Shown: positions 25,957 through 34,546 of the stretch, in pieces
How positions within the stretch are numbered: position 1 is the stretch's first letter
Layout of the letters: every line of letters begins with the position of its first letter
DNA from: Epilithonimonas zeae
GTDB taxonomy: Bacteria; Bacteroidota; Bacteroidia; Flavobacteriales; Weeksellaceae
Assembly: GCF_900141765.1 (NCBI RefSeq)
Contig: NZ_FSRK01000003.1
Location: 310,001-374,000, forward strand
Direction: 5' to 3'
Length of the DNA: 64,000 bases
The notes under the pieces: model-generated
What the model was told of the DNA's origin: nothing
What the model saw: the letters and a program-made list of their open reading frames with translations, nothing else
Databases searched by the model: none
Program-made: the position numbers and the translations under genes

Positions 25957-27216
25957 ATGAGGGAAAAGATTGTTATCATTGGTGGCGGATTCGCAGGATT
26001 GCAATTGGCCAAAAACCTTAATAATCAAGGTAAATATAAAGTAATGGTCATCGACAAGATGAATCATCATATGTTCCAACCGTTATTTTACCAGGTTGCA
26101 ACAGGACGAATTGAACCTTCTAATATTTCTTTCCCATTCAGAAAAATCTTCCAAAAGTCAAAGAATATCCAGTTTCGAATGACGGAGGTTAAGAAAATTA
26201 TTCCATCCGAAAATAAAATTATCGGCGACGATGGTGTTTTCACTTATGATAAATTGGTAATTGCAACAGGTTGTAAAACCAATTTTTTTGGCAATCAAAA
26301 GATGCAGGATTTGGCTTTGGGAATGAAAAACACACAGGAAGCCATTACCATCCGAAATCATATTTTGATGACCTTCGAAAAGATGATTATCGAAAGAAAA
26401 TCCAGCGACGATGGAAACTGGAATCTCGTAATTGTAGGAAGCGGGCCAACCGGAGTGGAATTAGCGGGTGCTTTTTCCGAAATGAAGACCCACATTCTCC
26501 CAAGGGATTATCCTAGAATGAATTTCTCTGACCTTAATATTATTCTAATAAGCGCCGGTGACAAACCATTGGAAGCAATGAGTCAGGAATCTCAAGATGC
26601 TGCGGAAGATTATCTGAAACAACTAGGCGTCAAATTCCTAAAAAACGAACGCGTTACAGATTATGATGGAGAAGTCATTAATATGCAAAGCGGAAATTCC
26701 ATTCCTACAAACAATGTGATTTGGGCTGCTGGAGTTACGGGAAATATCATTGATGATTTTAATAAAGAAAATCTAGTTCGAAATCGATACATTGTCAATC
26801 GTTACAATCAGGTTAAAGGTTTTGATAATATTTTTGCTATCGGCGATATCGCTTATATGGAAACGCCAAAATACCCACAAGGTCATCCCCAGGTTGCGAA
26901 TGTCGCCATTAATCAAGGGAAAAATCTGGCTAGGAATTTCAAAAAAAATTCAGAAAAAGACTGGCAGGAATACGAGTATATCGACCGCGGTTCTATGGCA
27001 ACCATAGGAAAACACAGAGCGGTTGTCGACCTTCCGAAATTTAAATTTCAGGGATTTCTTGCGTGGTATCTATGGATGTTCTTACATTTGATGCTGATTC
27101 TGAGCGTCAGAAACAAACTAGCAATTTTTTTCAACTGGATGTGGAGTTATATCAACAAAGACTCTTCACTAAGGCTGATTATTGCGCCATCTAAGAAAAA
27201 CCCAACAGAACAGTAA
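25957..27216 (+). CDS. ndh: Type II NADH dehydrogenase (NDH-2-like FAD oxidoreductase), 419 aa
   Basis: A peripheral-membrane flavoenzyme that moves electrons from NADH to quinone without pumping protons. The FAD-binding GGGFAGLQLAKNL motif is at residues 9-21, the quinone-site-like PLFYQVATGRIEPSNIS segment follows near 43, the NADH-binding GSGPTGVELAGAF is near 163, and the second FAD contact is FAIGDIAYM near 296. The C-terminus has hydrophobic segments (FLAWYLWMFLHLMLIL) that bind it to the membrane, as usual in NDH-2. trmD follows after a 73-base gap that holds a hairpin. Confidence 0.9.
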   Translation: MREKIVIIGGGFAGLQLAKNLNNQGKYKVMVIDKMNHHMFQPLFYQVATGRIEPSNISFPFRKIFQKSKNIQFRMTEVKKIIPSENKIIGDDGVFTYDKLVIATGCKTNFFGNQKMQDLALGMKNTQEAITIRNHILMTFEKMIIERKSSDDGNWNLVIVGSGPTGVELAGAFSEMKTHILPRDYPRMNFSDLNIILISAGDKPLEAMSQESQDAAEDYLKQLGVKFLKNERVTDYDGEVINMQSGNSIPTNNVIWAAGVTGNIIDDFNKENLVRNRYIVNRYNQVKGFDNIFAIGDIAYMETPKYPQGHPQVANVAINQGKNLARNFKKNSEKDWQEYEYIDRGSMATIGKHRAVVDLPKFKFQGFLAWYLWMFLHLMLILSVRNKLAIFFNWMWSYINKDSSLRLIIAPSKKNPTEQ

Positions 27217-27228
27217 TATAATCGATAG

Positions 27229-27281
27229 CTGATGAGTGATAATTGATTGCAATTCATCGTCTATCAATTATCATTTATCAT
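27229..27281 (+). repeat. Long hairpin just before the trmD start codon
   Basis: The 19 bases at 27229-27247 and 27263-27281 are reverse complements except for one mismatch and two G-U pairs, around a 15-base loop. The 3' arm ends eight bases before the trmD ATG. It shares the ATTATCATTTATCAT motif with the inverted repeat at 16951-17020. Confidence 0.6.
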
Positions 27282-27289
27282 TTATAAAT

Positions 27290-27964
27290 ATGCGAATCGA
27301 TATCATCAGCGTACTTCCGGAACTTATGGAAAGTCCATTCAAAACATCAATCCTCAAAAGAGCGATGGAAAAAGGGCTGGCAGAAGTTCATTTTCACAAT
27401 ATCCGGGACTGGAGCATTGGCAAACATCGCCAGATTGATGATGAACCTTATGGTGGTGGTGCTGGAATGATTATGATGGTAGAACCTTTGGACAAGTGTA
27501 TTTCTGAATTGAAATCACAAAGAAATTACGACGAAATCATCTATCTCACACCAGACGGCGAAACTCTGAATCAAAGAATCGCCAACACTTTATCCATCAA
27601 AAAGAATTTGATTTTTCTTTGTGGACATTATAAAGGCATTGACCAAAGAGTTCGTGATTTACACATTACCAAAGAAATTTCAATCGGAGATTATGTTTTA
27701 ACCGGCGGAGAATTAGCAGCTTGCGTTTTAGCAGACTCTGTTATCAGATTATTGCCTGGTGTTTTGAATGACGAACAAAGTGCATTAACAGACAGTTTCC
27801 AAGACGACCTTTTATCTTATCCAATCTATACGAGACCAGAAACTTACAAAGGCTTATCCGTTCCGAAAATTTTACTAAGCGGTAACTTCGGCGCCATCGA
27901 AGAATGGCAACACGACGAAGCGGTAAGGATCACAAAAGAACGCAGGCCAGACCTTTTGGAATAA
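27290..27964 (+). CDS. trmD: tRNA (guanine-N1)-methyltransferase, 224 aa
   Basis: Methylates G37 of tRNAs next to the anticodon, preventing frameshifts; a trefoil-knot SPOUT enzyme. Family motifs: [13 protein letters not shown] start, [34 protein letters not shown] and [13 protein letters not shown], the last two forming the knot that binds S-adenosylmethionine. The ATG at 27290 is chosen over 27236 because the family starts with MRIDI and the extra 18 residues would fall in the hairpin. In many bacteria trmD follows rpsP-rimM; here it is 2.9 kb upstream of that pair. Confidence 0.95.
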   Translation: MRIDIISVLPELMESPFKTSILKRAMEKGLAEVHFHNIRDWSIGKHRQIDDEPYGGGAGMIMMVEPLDKCISELKSQRNYDEIIYLTPDGETLNQRIANTLSIKKNLIFLCGHYKGIDQRVRDLHITKEISIGDYVLTGGELAACVLADSVIRLLPGVLNDEQSALTDSFQDDLLSYPIYTRPETYKGLSVPKILLSGNFGAIEEWQHDEAVRITKERRPDLLE

Positions 27965-27985
27965 TTAATGATACAATCAAAATAT

Positions 27986-28019
27986 AACCTTTCTAATTTT
28001 AGAGAGGTTTTTATTTGTT
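27986..28019 (+). terminator. Intrinsic terminator of trmD
   Basis: AACCTTTCT (27986-27994) pairs with AGAGAGGTT (28001-28009) with one mismatch, then a T-rich tail. Confidence 0.8.
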
Positions 28020-28054
28020 TTTAAAAATCATTATCTTTATTTAAAATTGGATTT

Positions 28055-28504
28055 ATGCAGAAGACAGTTTATGATAAAAGTGAATTACGGAATTTTGTGA
28101 ACGACTCTCTCTCGGGAAAAGTTAAAACACTAGAGTTTTATCTTAATTTTTCTTTGGAGGCAAGTCGTGATATCAAAAAAACATCAAAATACGATTCGAT
28201 AAGAGAGGAGATTCAGGAAGAAATTTATCATTTGGATAAGCAGATGGTTTCACTGAAAAGTATGCAGAACCAGATGCGAAAAGTTCTGAATTCGGAATCG
28301 GATGTTGTAAAGCTTGGTTCGCTTGTCATTACAAATAAAGCCCGTTTTTATATTTCTGTTTCTTTGGGAGAATTTTTCTTTCAGGGCGACCGCTTCTATG
28401 CCATCTCTCCGGAAAGTCCAATGGCTCAAACAATGATGGGAATGAAACCTGGTGATTCTTTTATCCTCAATAGAATCGGTCAGGAAATTGTGGAAATTTT
28501 TTAA
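28055..28504 (+). CDS. GreA/GreB-like protein, 149 aa
   Basis: An N-terminal helical hairpin (about 1-75) is followed by a beta domain (about 78-149) with VVKLGSLVITNKARFYIS, SPESPMAQTMMGMKPGDSF and LNRIGQEIVEIF. That C-terminal part follows the layout of the GreA/GreB C-terminal domain, where a VxxGSxV start and the SPxSPxGxALxG pattern are conserved. The acidic tip of true Gre factors is not obvious, so RNA-cleavage activity is doubtful. Chryseobacterium proteins of this kind are often given misleading names. A secondary-channel RNA polymerase regulator is the best inference. Confidence 0.65.
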   Translation: MQKTVYDKSELRNFVNDSLSGKVKTLEFYLNFSLEASRDIKKTSKYDSIREEIQEEIYHLDKQMVSLKSMQNQMRKVLNSESDVVKLGSLVITNKARFYISVSLGEFFFQGDRFYAISPESPMAQTMMGMKPGDSFILNRIGQEIVEIF

Positions 28505-28572
28505 AGTCAGTTGTCAGATATCCTGAGTTTTTCAGTTACTGTTTTTACTTTGCTCTTTTGCATTCCTTCTTG

Positions 28573-28580
28573 TATCTTTG
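28573..28580 (+). promoter_or_regulatory. -7 element of the nitroreductase gene, four bases before the ATG
   Basis: TATCTTTG is an exact consensus match and ends four bases before the ATG at 28585, predicting an almost leaderless mRNA. Confidence 0.6.
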
Positions 28581-28584
28581 AACT

Positions 28585-29097
28585 ATGGAAAACGCAACAA
28601 TTCTCAAACACATTATAGAAGAACGCAGAAGCATCTTCCCAAAAGATTACTCGGATAAAGAAATCCCACAACAAATCATTGACGAAATTCTAGGCAACGC
28701 CGTTCTGGCACCGAATCACAAACGTACGAAACCTTGGCGCTTCAAAGTTTTCAAAGGAGAAGAAAAACAGAATCTTGGTCAGGAACTTCAGAATATTTAT
28801 AAGGAAATTACGCCAGAATTCCAGTTTCTACAAAAGAAATATGATGATATCGGGTTTAAAATTTCAAAAGCTAATGCCGTGATTTCAATTGTAGTTGAGT
28901 TCAGTGGATTGGTTCCGGATTGGGAAGAGATTGCTGCAACATCTATGGCTGTTCAAAATATGTATCTAACTTGTACCGCCAACCGAATCGGCTGTTATTG
29001 GAGTTCTCCGAAAATCGTAAATAACTTGAAAAACTCTTTAAAAATTGAAGAAAATCAACAATGTTTGGGATTGTTTTATCTGGGAAGTTTGGAATAA
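28585..29097 (+). CDS. Nitroreductase family protein, 170 aa
   Basis: An FMN-dependent NAD(P)H oxidoreductase of the small (YdjA-like) nitroreductase type. The FMN-binding start ERRSIFPKDYSDK near residue 12, the LAPNHKRTKPWRFKVF segment near 42, the ATSMAVQNMYLTCTANRIGCYWSS core near 117 and the LGLFYLGSL end are family features. The length is near the lower limit, as in YdjA (183). The physiological substrate is unknown. Photolyase follows 30 bases later, so both may be cotranscribed. Confidence 0.88.
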   Translation: MENATILKHIIEERRSIFPKDYSDKEIPQQIIDEILGNAVLAPNHKRTKPWRFKVFKGEEKQNLGQELQNIYKEITPEFQFLQKKYDDIGFKISKANAVISIVVEFSGLVPDWEEIAATSMAVQNMYLTCTANRIGCYWSSPKIVNNLKNSLKIEENQQCLGLFYLGSLE

Positions 29098-29127
29098 TTT
29101 TTTATTTGATTAATTATAAAATTATCA

Positions 29128-30420
29128 ATGCAAAAAATCTCAATATTCTGGTTTCGGAGAGACCTTCGCTTGGATGACAACAAAGGCTTGTCCGAAGCTT
29201 TGAAAGCTGATGAAAAAGTAATTCCTATTTTTATTTTTGACAGAGACATTCTTGATCTTCTCGAAGATAAATATGACTGTCGTGTCGATTACATTCATCA
29301 ATCACTGGAAAAAATAAATCAAGAATTGAAAAAATCCGGAAGTAATTTATTGACTTTCTATGGAAAACCTTTGGAGATTTTCAAACAATTACAGAAAGAA
29401 TATGATGTGAAATCTGTTTTCTGTAATCGGGATTATGAGCCTTCTGCCATTAAAAGAGATGATGAGGTTAAGGATTTTCTCAAATCAAAAAATATTGAGT
29501 TCTTCGATTTCAAAGACCAAGTGATTTTTGAGGAAAATGAAGTCATAAAAGACAACGGCGAACCTTACACGGTTTATACGCCTTTTTCAAACAAATGGAA
29601 AAAACTTCTGACCGAAGAGGATTACAAGTCGGTTAAGATTGATAAAAATCAATTTCTGAAATTACCTTCCAAGAAAATATTAAGTCTAAGAGAAATCGGA
29701 TTTGAGAAAACAGATTTTGATTTTGAAGAACCAAAACTAGAATCCAAAATCATTGATGTATATGATGAAAACAGAGATTTTCCAGCTTTGGACGCCACGA
29801 CACATTTGGGAATTGCGTTGAGATTTGGAACAATTTCGATTCGGAAGTGTGTAAAATTTGCTTTGAGTCATAACGAAACTTGGCTGAATGAATTGATTTG
29901 GCGAGAATTTTTTATGCAAATCCTTTTTCATTTTCCGAAAGTGGTGAAACATTGTTTCAAGGAAAAATATGAAGATATCCAATGGCGAAACAACGAATCT
30001 GAATTTGAGAAATGGTGCAAAGGCGAAACTGGTTACGCCATTGTAGATGCCGGAATGCGACAACTGAACCAAACCGGAAGAATGCACAACAGAATCCGAA
30101 TGGTGGTTGCAAGTTTCCTGACCAAACATCTTCTGATAGACTGGCGTTGGGGCGAAGCTTATTTTGCGAAGAAATTGTTAGATTATGATTTGTCTGCCAA
30201 CAATGGAAATTGGCAATGGGCGGCAGGTTGCGGTTGCGATGCAGCGCCTTACTTCAGAGTTTTCAATCCGGATGAGCAGACGAAAAAATTCGATAAAGAT
30301 TTGAAATACACCCGAAAATGGAATCCTGATTTTGAGAAAAGTATTTTGGATGACAGAATCGTGGAACATAAATTTGCTAGGGAAAGAGCTTTGACAGCCT
30401 ATAAGAAAGCTTTGAACTGA
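29128..30420 (+). CDS. phrB: Deoxyribodipyrimidine photolyase (cryptochrome/photolyase family), 430 aa
   Basis: A light-driven repair enzyme for UV pyrimidine dimers. The N-terminal alpha/beta domain (FWFRRDLRLDDNKGL from residue 7) binds the antenna cofactor. The helical FAD domain includes LRFGTISIRKC, ELIWREFFMQIL, DAGMRQLNQTGRMHNRIRMV and ANNGNWQWAAG, which carry the flavin contacts and the tryptophan electron-transfer chain. The length is typical of class I photolyases (E. coli 472). The Trp residues for photoreduction look intact, favouring an active photolyase. Confidence 0.93.
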   Translation: MQKISIFWFRRDLRLDDNKGLSEALKADEKVIPIFIFDRDILDLLEDKYDCRVDYIHQSLEKINQELKKSGSNLLTFYGKPLEIFKQLQKEYDVKSVFCNRDYEPSAIKRDDEVKDFLKSKNIEFFDFKDQVIFEENEVIKDNGEPYTVYTPFSNKWKKLLTEEDYKSVKIDKNQFLKLPSKKILSLREIGFEKTDFDFEEPKLESKIIDVYDENRDFPALDATTHLGIALRFGTISIRKCVKFALSHNETWLNELIWREFFMQILFHFPKVVKHCFKEKYEDIQWRNNESEFEKWCKGETGYAIVDAGMRQLNQTGRMHNRIRMVVASFLTKHLLIDWRWGEAYFAKKLLDYDLSANNGNWQWAAGCGCDAAPYFRVFNPDEQTKKFDKDLKYTRKWNPDFEKSILDDRIVEHKFARERALTAYKKALN

Positions 30421-30560
30421 TATTTTTATAAACAACTTAAGTGAATTATTTGATTTTTGATTTAGTTCACATAAAAGCAGTTTAGTTTTTGAAATTTTCG
30501 ATTTTGAGTTTTGGCCAATTTCTATGGTTTGACAAACTTCGGTTGGAAAAACAAACCCTT

Positions 30561-30687
30561 AGCCCTGATTGACCCTTTCTTTTTTAATTATTTAATGGAA
30601 TCGTCGAAACTTTGTTTTGCAGTGGAAATCCCACAGCGAGATGGCGGAGCGTAGCCGATCGAGCGAGGAATTGCAACGGAAAGCAGA
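30561..30687. repeat. Dispersed intergenic element, copy B (interrupted)
   Basis: It starts AGCCCTGATTGA (30561-30572); the next recognisable part begins at 30620 with CAGTGGAAATCCC and ends at CAACGGAAAGCAGA. About 47 AT-rich bases separate the two. A GC-rich inner section (30636-30670) is unlike the surroundings. Compare copies A and C. The remainder of the gap 30421-30757 shows no gene. Confidence 0.6.
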
Positions 30688-30757
30688 TTCACTTCTTCTA
30701 GATATTGAAAGTTTAAAGTTCTATGCTTAAGGTTTTTAGATTTTTTAATTCCAGCTA

Positions 30758-30786
30758 TTGGACATTGAACTTTTTTTGTATCTTTG
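30758..30786 (+). promoter_or_regulatory. Promoter of rpsP
   Basis: TTG at 30758-30760, then 18 bases, then TATCTTTG at 30779-30786: both boxes and the spacing match the Bacteroidota consensus. The leader to the ATG at 30834 is about 44 bases and contains a short GGGA/TCCC hairpin. Confidence 0.75.
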
Positions 30787-30833
30787 CAAACTCAAACATT
30801 TAACCGGGACGTGTTCCCACAAATTTAAAATTT

Positions 30834-31406
30834 ATGTCAGTAAAAATCAGATTACAAAGACACGGTTCGAAAGGAAAACCTTTCTTCCACATCGTAGTTG
30901 CGGATGCAAGAGCTAGAAGAGATGGTAAATTCATCGAAAAATTAGGTACTTACAACCCAATTACAAACCCTGCAACTATCGACTTGAACGTTGATTCTGC
31001 TGTAAAGTGGTTAAACAACGGAGCTCAGCCAACTGATACTGCAAGAGCTATCCTTTCTTACAAAGGTGCTTTGTACAAAAAACACCTTCAAGGTGGTGTT
31101 GCTAAAGGTGCTTTTGACGAGGCTGAAGCTGAGAAGAGATTCGCTGCTTGGGTTGAAGCTAAAGATGCTAAAGTACAAGGAAAAGTTGAAGGTTTATCTA
31201 CTGCTAAAGCTGACGCTAAAAAAGCGGCTCTAGATGCTGAAGCTAAAGTAAACCAAGCAAGAATTGATGCTGCTGCGAAAGCTGAAGCTGATGCAAAAGC
31301 TGCTGAAGAGGCTGCTAACGCTCCTGCTGAGGAAGTTGCAACAGAAGAAGCTGCTACTGAAGAGCCAACTGCTGAAGCAGAAGGAACTGAAGAAACTCAG
31401 GCTTAA
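30834..31406 (+). CDS. rpsP: 30S ribosomal protein S16 with long Ala/Glu-rich tail, 190 aa
   Basis: Residues 1-~85 are the S16 domain ([20 protein letters not shown], then [20 protein letters not shown]). E. coli S16 has 82 residues; the extra ~100 here are helical and built of Ala, Lys, Asp and Glu ([20 protein letters not shown], then [16 protein letters not shown] and an acidic EEVATEE... end). Such tails occur in S16 of other Flavobacteriia, so this is a lineage trait rather than an error. rimM follows 79 bases later across a stem-loop. Confidence 0.96.
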   Translation: MSVKIRLQRHGSKGKPFFHIVVADARARRDGKFIEKLGTYNPITNPATIDLNVDSAVKWLNNGAQPTDTARAILSYKGALYKKHLQGGVAKGAFDEAEAEKRFAAWVEAKDAKVQGKVEGLSTAKADAKKAALDAEAKVNQARIDAAAKAEADAKAAEEAANAPAEEVATEEAATEEPTAEAEGTEETQA

Positions 31407-31429
31407 TTCTTTACAAAAAGATACAATCT

Positions 31430-31462
31430 CAAAGACACGATAATCTCGTGTCTTTGTTGTTT
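31430..31462 (+). terminator. Stem-loop between rpsP and rimM
   Basis: CAAAGACACGA (31430-31440) and TCGTGTCTTTG (31446-31456) form a perfect 11-pair stem with a five-base loop. The following sequence (TTGTTTAAT) is only weakly T-rich, so it may be an attenuator or RNA-stability element rather than a full terminator. Confidence 0.6.
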
Positions 31463-31485
31463 AATAAAATTTACCACCAGAAATA

Positions 31486-32028
31486 ATGAGAAAAGAAGAC
31501 TGCTATTTTTTAGGAACCATTACCAGAACGCACGGACTGCAAGGCAACGTCATCCTAAAACTGGACACAGACCAACCTGAGATGTACAACAAATTGGAAT
31601 CGATTTTTGTGGAAGTCAACGGTTTACTCGTTCCTTTTTTTGTGGAAAAACAATCTTGGTCCAAAGCTGACACCAAAATTATTTCTTTTAAAAATTCTTC
31701 CGAAGCCTTAGTCAATCAATCGCTTGGAAAAGGTGTTTATCTTCCTCTTTCTACTCTACCTCCATTGACGGGGAAAAAATTCTATTATCACGAAGTTGTC
31801 GGTTTCGAAATCCGTGAAGAGGATGGGAAATCTTGCGGCAATATCGTTTCTATTAATGATATGACGGCTCAGAATTATTTCATTCTGAATCTTGCCGGAA
31901 AAGAAATCATCATTCCGTTGATTAAAGATTGGATTCTTGAGGTAAATCGTGAAGAGAAATTTATCAAAATGTTTTTACCGGAAGGTTTGATGGATGTTTT
32001 TTTGATGCCTTCGAAAAAGGATGAGTAA
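31486..32028 (+). CDS. rimM: Ribosome maturation factor RimM, 180 aa
   Basis: Assists 16S rRNA processing and assembly of the 30S head next to S19. The N-terminal RimM domain begins CYFLGTITRTHGLQGNVILK, where the GxIxxxHGxxGxV pattern is diagnostic, and the PRC-barrel half starts near residue 97 (KFYYHEVVGFEI) and ends with the IPLIKDWILEVNRE motif. The length is normal. Pairing with rpsP is a common arrangement. The convergent serine hydrolase gene ends only three bases away, with no terminator between them. Confidence 0.94.
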   Translation: MRKEDCYFLGTITRTHGLQGNVILKLDTDQPEMYNKLESIFVEVNGLLVPFFVEKQSWSKADTKIISFKNSSEALVNQSLGKGVYLPLSTLPPLTGKKFYYHEVVGFEIREEDGKSCGNIVSINDMTAQNYFILNLAGKEIIIPLIKDWILEVNREEKFIKMFLPEGLMDVFLMPSKKDE

Positions 32029-32031
32029 AAA

Positions 32032-33678
32032 TCACTCATTCAAAACGGAAGGCAACAGATATTCCTGAACAATTTTATCGGCTTGAGAATGAGCGTAAGG
32101 TCTATTGTAAGCTTTCGCTGTAATTACGATTACAACAGGGATTTCTTTAAAAATAATGATTTTATTTCCGCCGTTTCCACTGGATTGATAAGATTCAAAG
32201 GTTTTGTTTCCGACTTTGTAAACTTTTCTCCAAAATAAATAGCCGTAACCTTCTGATTCTTTATTATCAGCAAAATAATTGGTGAAAGATTTTTGAATCC
32301 AGTTTTTATCTAAAATTTGCTTTCCATTCCAGATTCCATTATTTTTATAAAGCTGCCCGAATTTAGCAAAATCTAAAGCTTTCATTCGCAATCCGCCCGC
32401 TAAAGATGGTTTTTGCTGAGGCGTGAATTGCCATTTGTAATTCGTGATTCCAAGCGGTTGGAATAGTTTTTTATCTGCATATTTTTCCAAACCATTCGGA
32501 ACAGATTTGTCCAGAATATCTCCGGTCACGACAACTCCGGATGTGAAATAATGCCAGTTTTTTCCGATTTTACTTTCCGTCATTGGCAAATCCAAAGTGA
32601 ACTTGACCCAATTGTCCGTCGGATACATATTTTCTTCATTGCCCGCTGAATCCGAATCTGCATCATTCCCATCAAAAGCAGAACTCATTGTCAACAGGCT
32701 TTTTATCGTCACGCTGTCTTTTTTCTCAGAATAATTTTTGAATTGTTTCAAATCATAGAAATCTTTCAAAGTTTGATTTTCATTTTTGATGTGACCATCT
32801 TTAATCGCGATTCCCATTAAAGCTGAAGAAAAGGATTTTCCGACAGAACGTGTATCATTCAAGCTATCTCTCTCGTAACTGTTGAAATATTCCTCTAGCA
32901 ACAATTTATCGTTTTTAATGACAACAATTCCTGTGACTTCCCTAAATCTGTTTTCAGCAACCTTTTGATTCAGAAGTCGGATTTTTTCTTGATTAATTTT
33001 CTCATCAGAAACCTTCCAACCGCTATTTGGTTTGATTTTCTGAATTGCAATTTGTTCTTCGGAAACGTATTTTTTCGGAACAATTAATTGAATTTCTCCT
33101 GACGCGATTACGTTTCCAACTTTCAGAGTTGAAGTTTTCAAATAAGGTTTGACTTCTATTTTCAAAGTATGACTTCCTGTTTCCAACACATCTACTCCAC
33201 CGTTGGCAAAATAAAAACGAGACCAAAGATATCTTCCCCACGAATCTTCATTTTTTGTATTCAGAAACGGAATTCTGAAATTGGTTTTGACTTTTTTATC
33301 ATCGATTTTTCCTGCTCCGGAATTCAGATTTTCGGTGTAAATCAATTTTCCATCAACGTAGAAATTGAATTGATAATTTCCTTTTTTAAGTAATTCGTCA
33401 ATAGTTAAAGAATTATCAAGTTGGTGTAAATAATTGACCAAAGAATTATCCAGAAAAACCCGAATATCAAAATCTTTATCTTCCTGAAAAGTCATTGTTT
33501 TGAGAAAATCAGATTCTTTGAGATTTTCAAGCGGAACGACTTTATCTAAAAACAGAATTTGGTTTAAATGATTTTTCTGAACTGGATTTTCAATTTTTTC
33601 CGGCTCAATAATATTTTTGGTCTGGCTTAATGAAAAACCGAAAACGAGAATCAGGACAAATAAGAAAATTGATTTCAT
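32032..33678 (-). CDS. Exported serine hydrolase, beta-lactamase/class C PBP family, 548 aa
   Basis: A signal peptide covers the first ~19 residues (FGFSLSQ). The ATG at 33678 is chosen over one at 33711 because it starts the signal peptide. Residues ~20-215 form an N-terminal beta-rich region of unknown role. The penicillin-binding/beta-lactamase domain covers about 225-548, with the nucleophile motif SVGK near residue 278 (TRSVGKSFSSALMG). A YxN/S-type motif (HYFTSG) and a C-terminal glycine-rich SSGNGGNKI are in plausible places. These proteins include esterases and D-amino peptidases, so the substrate is open. The neighbouring AraC and HTH genes are upstream on the same strand. Confidence 0.83.
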   Translation of the reverse strand: MKSIFLFVLILVFGFSLSQTKNIIEPEKIENPVQKNHLNQILFLDKVVPLENLKESDFLKTMTFQEDKDFDIRVFLDNSLVNYLHQLDNSLTIDELLKKGNYQFNFYVDGKLIYTENLNSGAGKIDDKKVKTNFRIPFLNTKNEDSWGRYLWSRFYFANGGVDVLETGSHTLKIEVKPYLKTSTLKVGNVIASGEIQLIVPKKYVSEEQIAIQKIKPNSGWKVSDEKINQEKIRLLNQKVAENRFREVTGIVVIKNDKLLLEEYFNSYERDSLNDTRSVGKSFSSALMGIAIKDGHIKNENQTLKDFYDLKQFKNYSEKKDSVTIKSLLTMSSAFDGNDADSDSAGNEENMYPTDNWVKFTLDLPMTESKIGKNWHYFTSGVVVTGDILDKSVPNGLEKYADKKLFQPLGITNYKWQFTPQQKPSLAGGLRMKALDFAKFGQLYKNNGIWNGKQILDKNWIQKSFTNYFADNKESEGYGYLFWRKVYKVGNKTFESYQSSGNGGNKIIIFKEIPVVIVITAKAYNRPYAHSQADKIVQEYLLPSVLNE

Positions 33679-33694
33679 TGTAAATTTTATCAGA

Positions 33695-33702
33695 CAAATG
33701 TA
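33695..33702 (-). promoter_or_regulatory. -7 element of the serine hydrolase gene
   Basis: TACATTTG on the minus strand matches TAnnTTTG, 16 bases before the ATG at 33678. It also supports that ATG as the start, since 33711 would lie upstream of it. Confidence 0.5.
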
Positions 33703-33745
33703 GAACATCAATCTTGGAAAAAATAGAATGAAATTAACATTGTAA

Positions 33746-34546
33746 CTATTTCAGTAAATTTTTATATTTCAAAGGCGTGATGCCAATGTTTTGTTTGAAA
33801 CAACGATTGAAATGACTTTGGTCCGCAAATCCACATTCCAAAGCAACATCGGAAAGCGAATCATTTTTATTCAATAAAATCAATGATTTTTCAACTTTCA
33901 GTTTTCTAATATATTCTCCCAAATTACATTGAAAATATTTCTGAAAATCCCGACTCAAATGCATCGGATGAATGTTAAGAGTTTTTGAAAGTTCTGTCAA
34001 ATTCAGTTTTTCCGCAAAACTTTCGTGAAGAATTTCATCAATCTTATTGACCCAAAGTGGGTTCTTATCAGCAGAAATTTTTTGATTAGACAATTGACTG
34101 AAAAGATTTAGCAAAATTTGATTAATACTAACTTCAAAAGAATTATCATTCAATTTCGATTCTTTGAAAATCTGGTAAATCAATAATTTGAAAGAAGGAT
34201 TCTTGATATTGAAGCTTCCCTCAACATTTTCCTTTGAAAGCTGGAATTTTTCAAACCATTCTTCCGTGATTTCAAGATGAAAACCTCGTGTAAAAATATC
34301 CGGTTTTATGTTGTAATGTGCATCTTCCCAATGGTGGTAAAGCAAAGTTCCGGCGGAACAATCGTAGATTTCCTTCTTATTCCCTTCCGTCATATTTCCC
34401 TGAAGCAAAAATGTGAAATATGGATTCTCGTGATAATGCCAATCGACAAAAGGATGCGTGTATTCTGTATCCGTAATGGTCAATCCATCGAAACTTAGCT
34501 TCTCATTGGTCTGCCCGAAAAATTCGCCATTACGAAGGTTTTTCAT
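33746..34546 (-). CDS. AraC family transcriptional regulator, 266 aa
   Basis: A cupin-like N-terminal sensing half (HPFVDWHYHENPYFTFLLQG near residues 32-51) precedes a C-terminal double helix-turn-helix domain (about 165-266). The second recognition helix is in LSDVALECGFADQSHFNRCF, followed by the family-typical GITPLKYKNL. The TAA of the upstream HTH gene and this ATG share one base (TAATG at 34544-34548), which means tight translational coupling. The serine hydrolase gene lies 67 bases downstream and is a possible target. The effector is unknown. Confidence 0.92.
   Translation of the reverse strand: MKNLRNGEFFGQTNEKLSFDGLTITDTEYTHPFVDWHYHENPYFTFLLQGNMTEGNKKEIYDCSAGTLLYHHWEDAHYNIKPDIFTRGFHLEITEEWFEKFQLSKENVEGSFNIKNPSFKLLIYQIFKESKLNDNSFEVSINQILLNLFSQLSNQKISADKNPLWVNKIDEILHESFAEKLNLTELSKTLNIHPMHLSRDFQKYFQCNLGEYIRKLKVEKSLILLNKNDSLSDVALECGFADQSHFNRCFKQNIGITPLKYKNLLK

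Noticed and set aside
27236-27289. Extended N-terminus of TrmD
   Set aside because: The extra residues fall in a hairpin and do not match the family start MRIDI.
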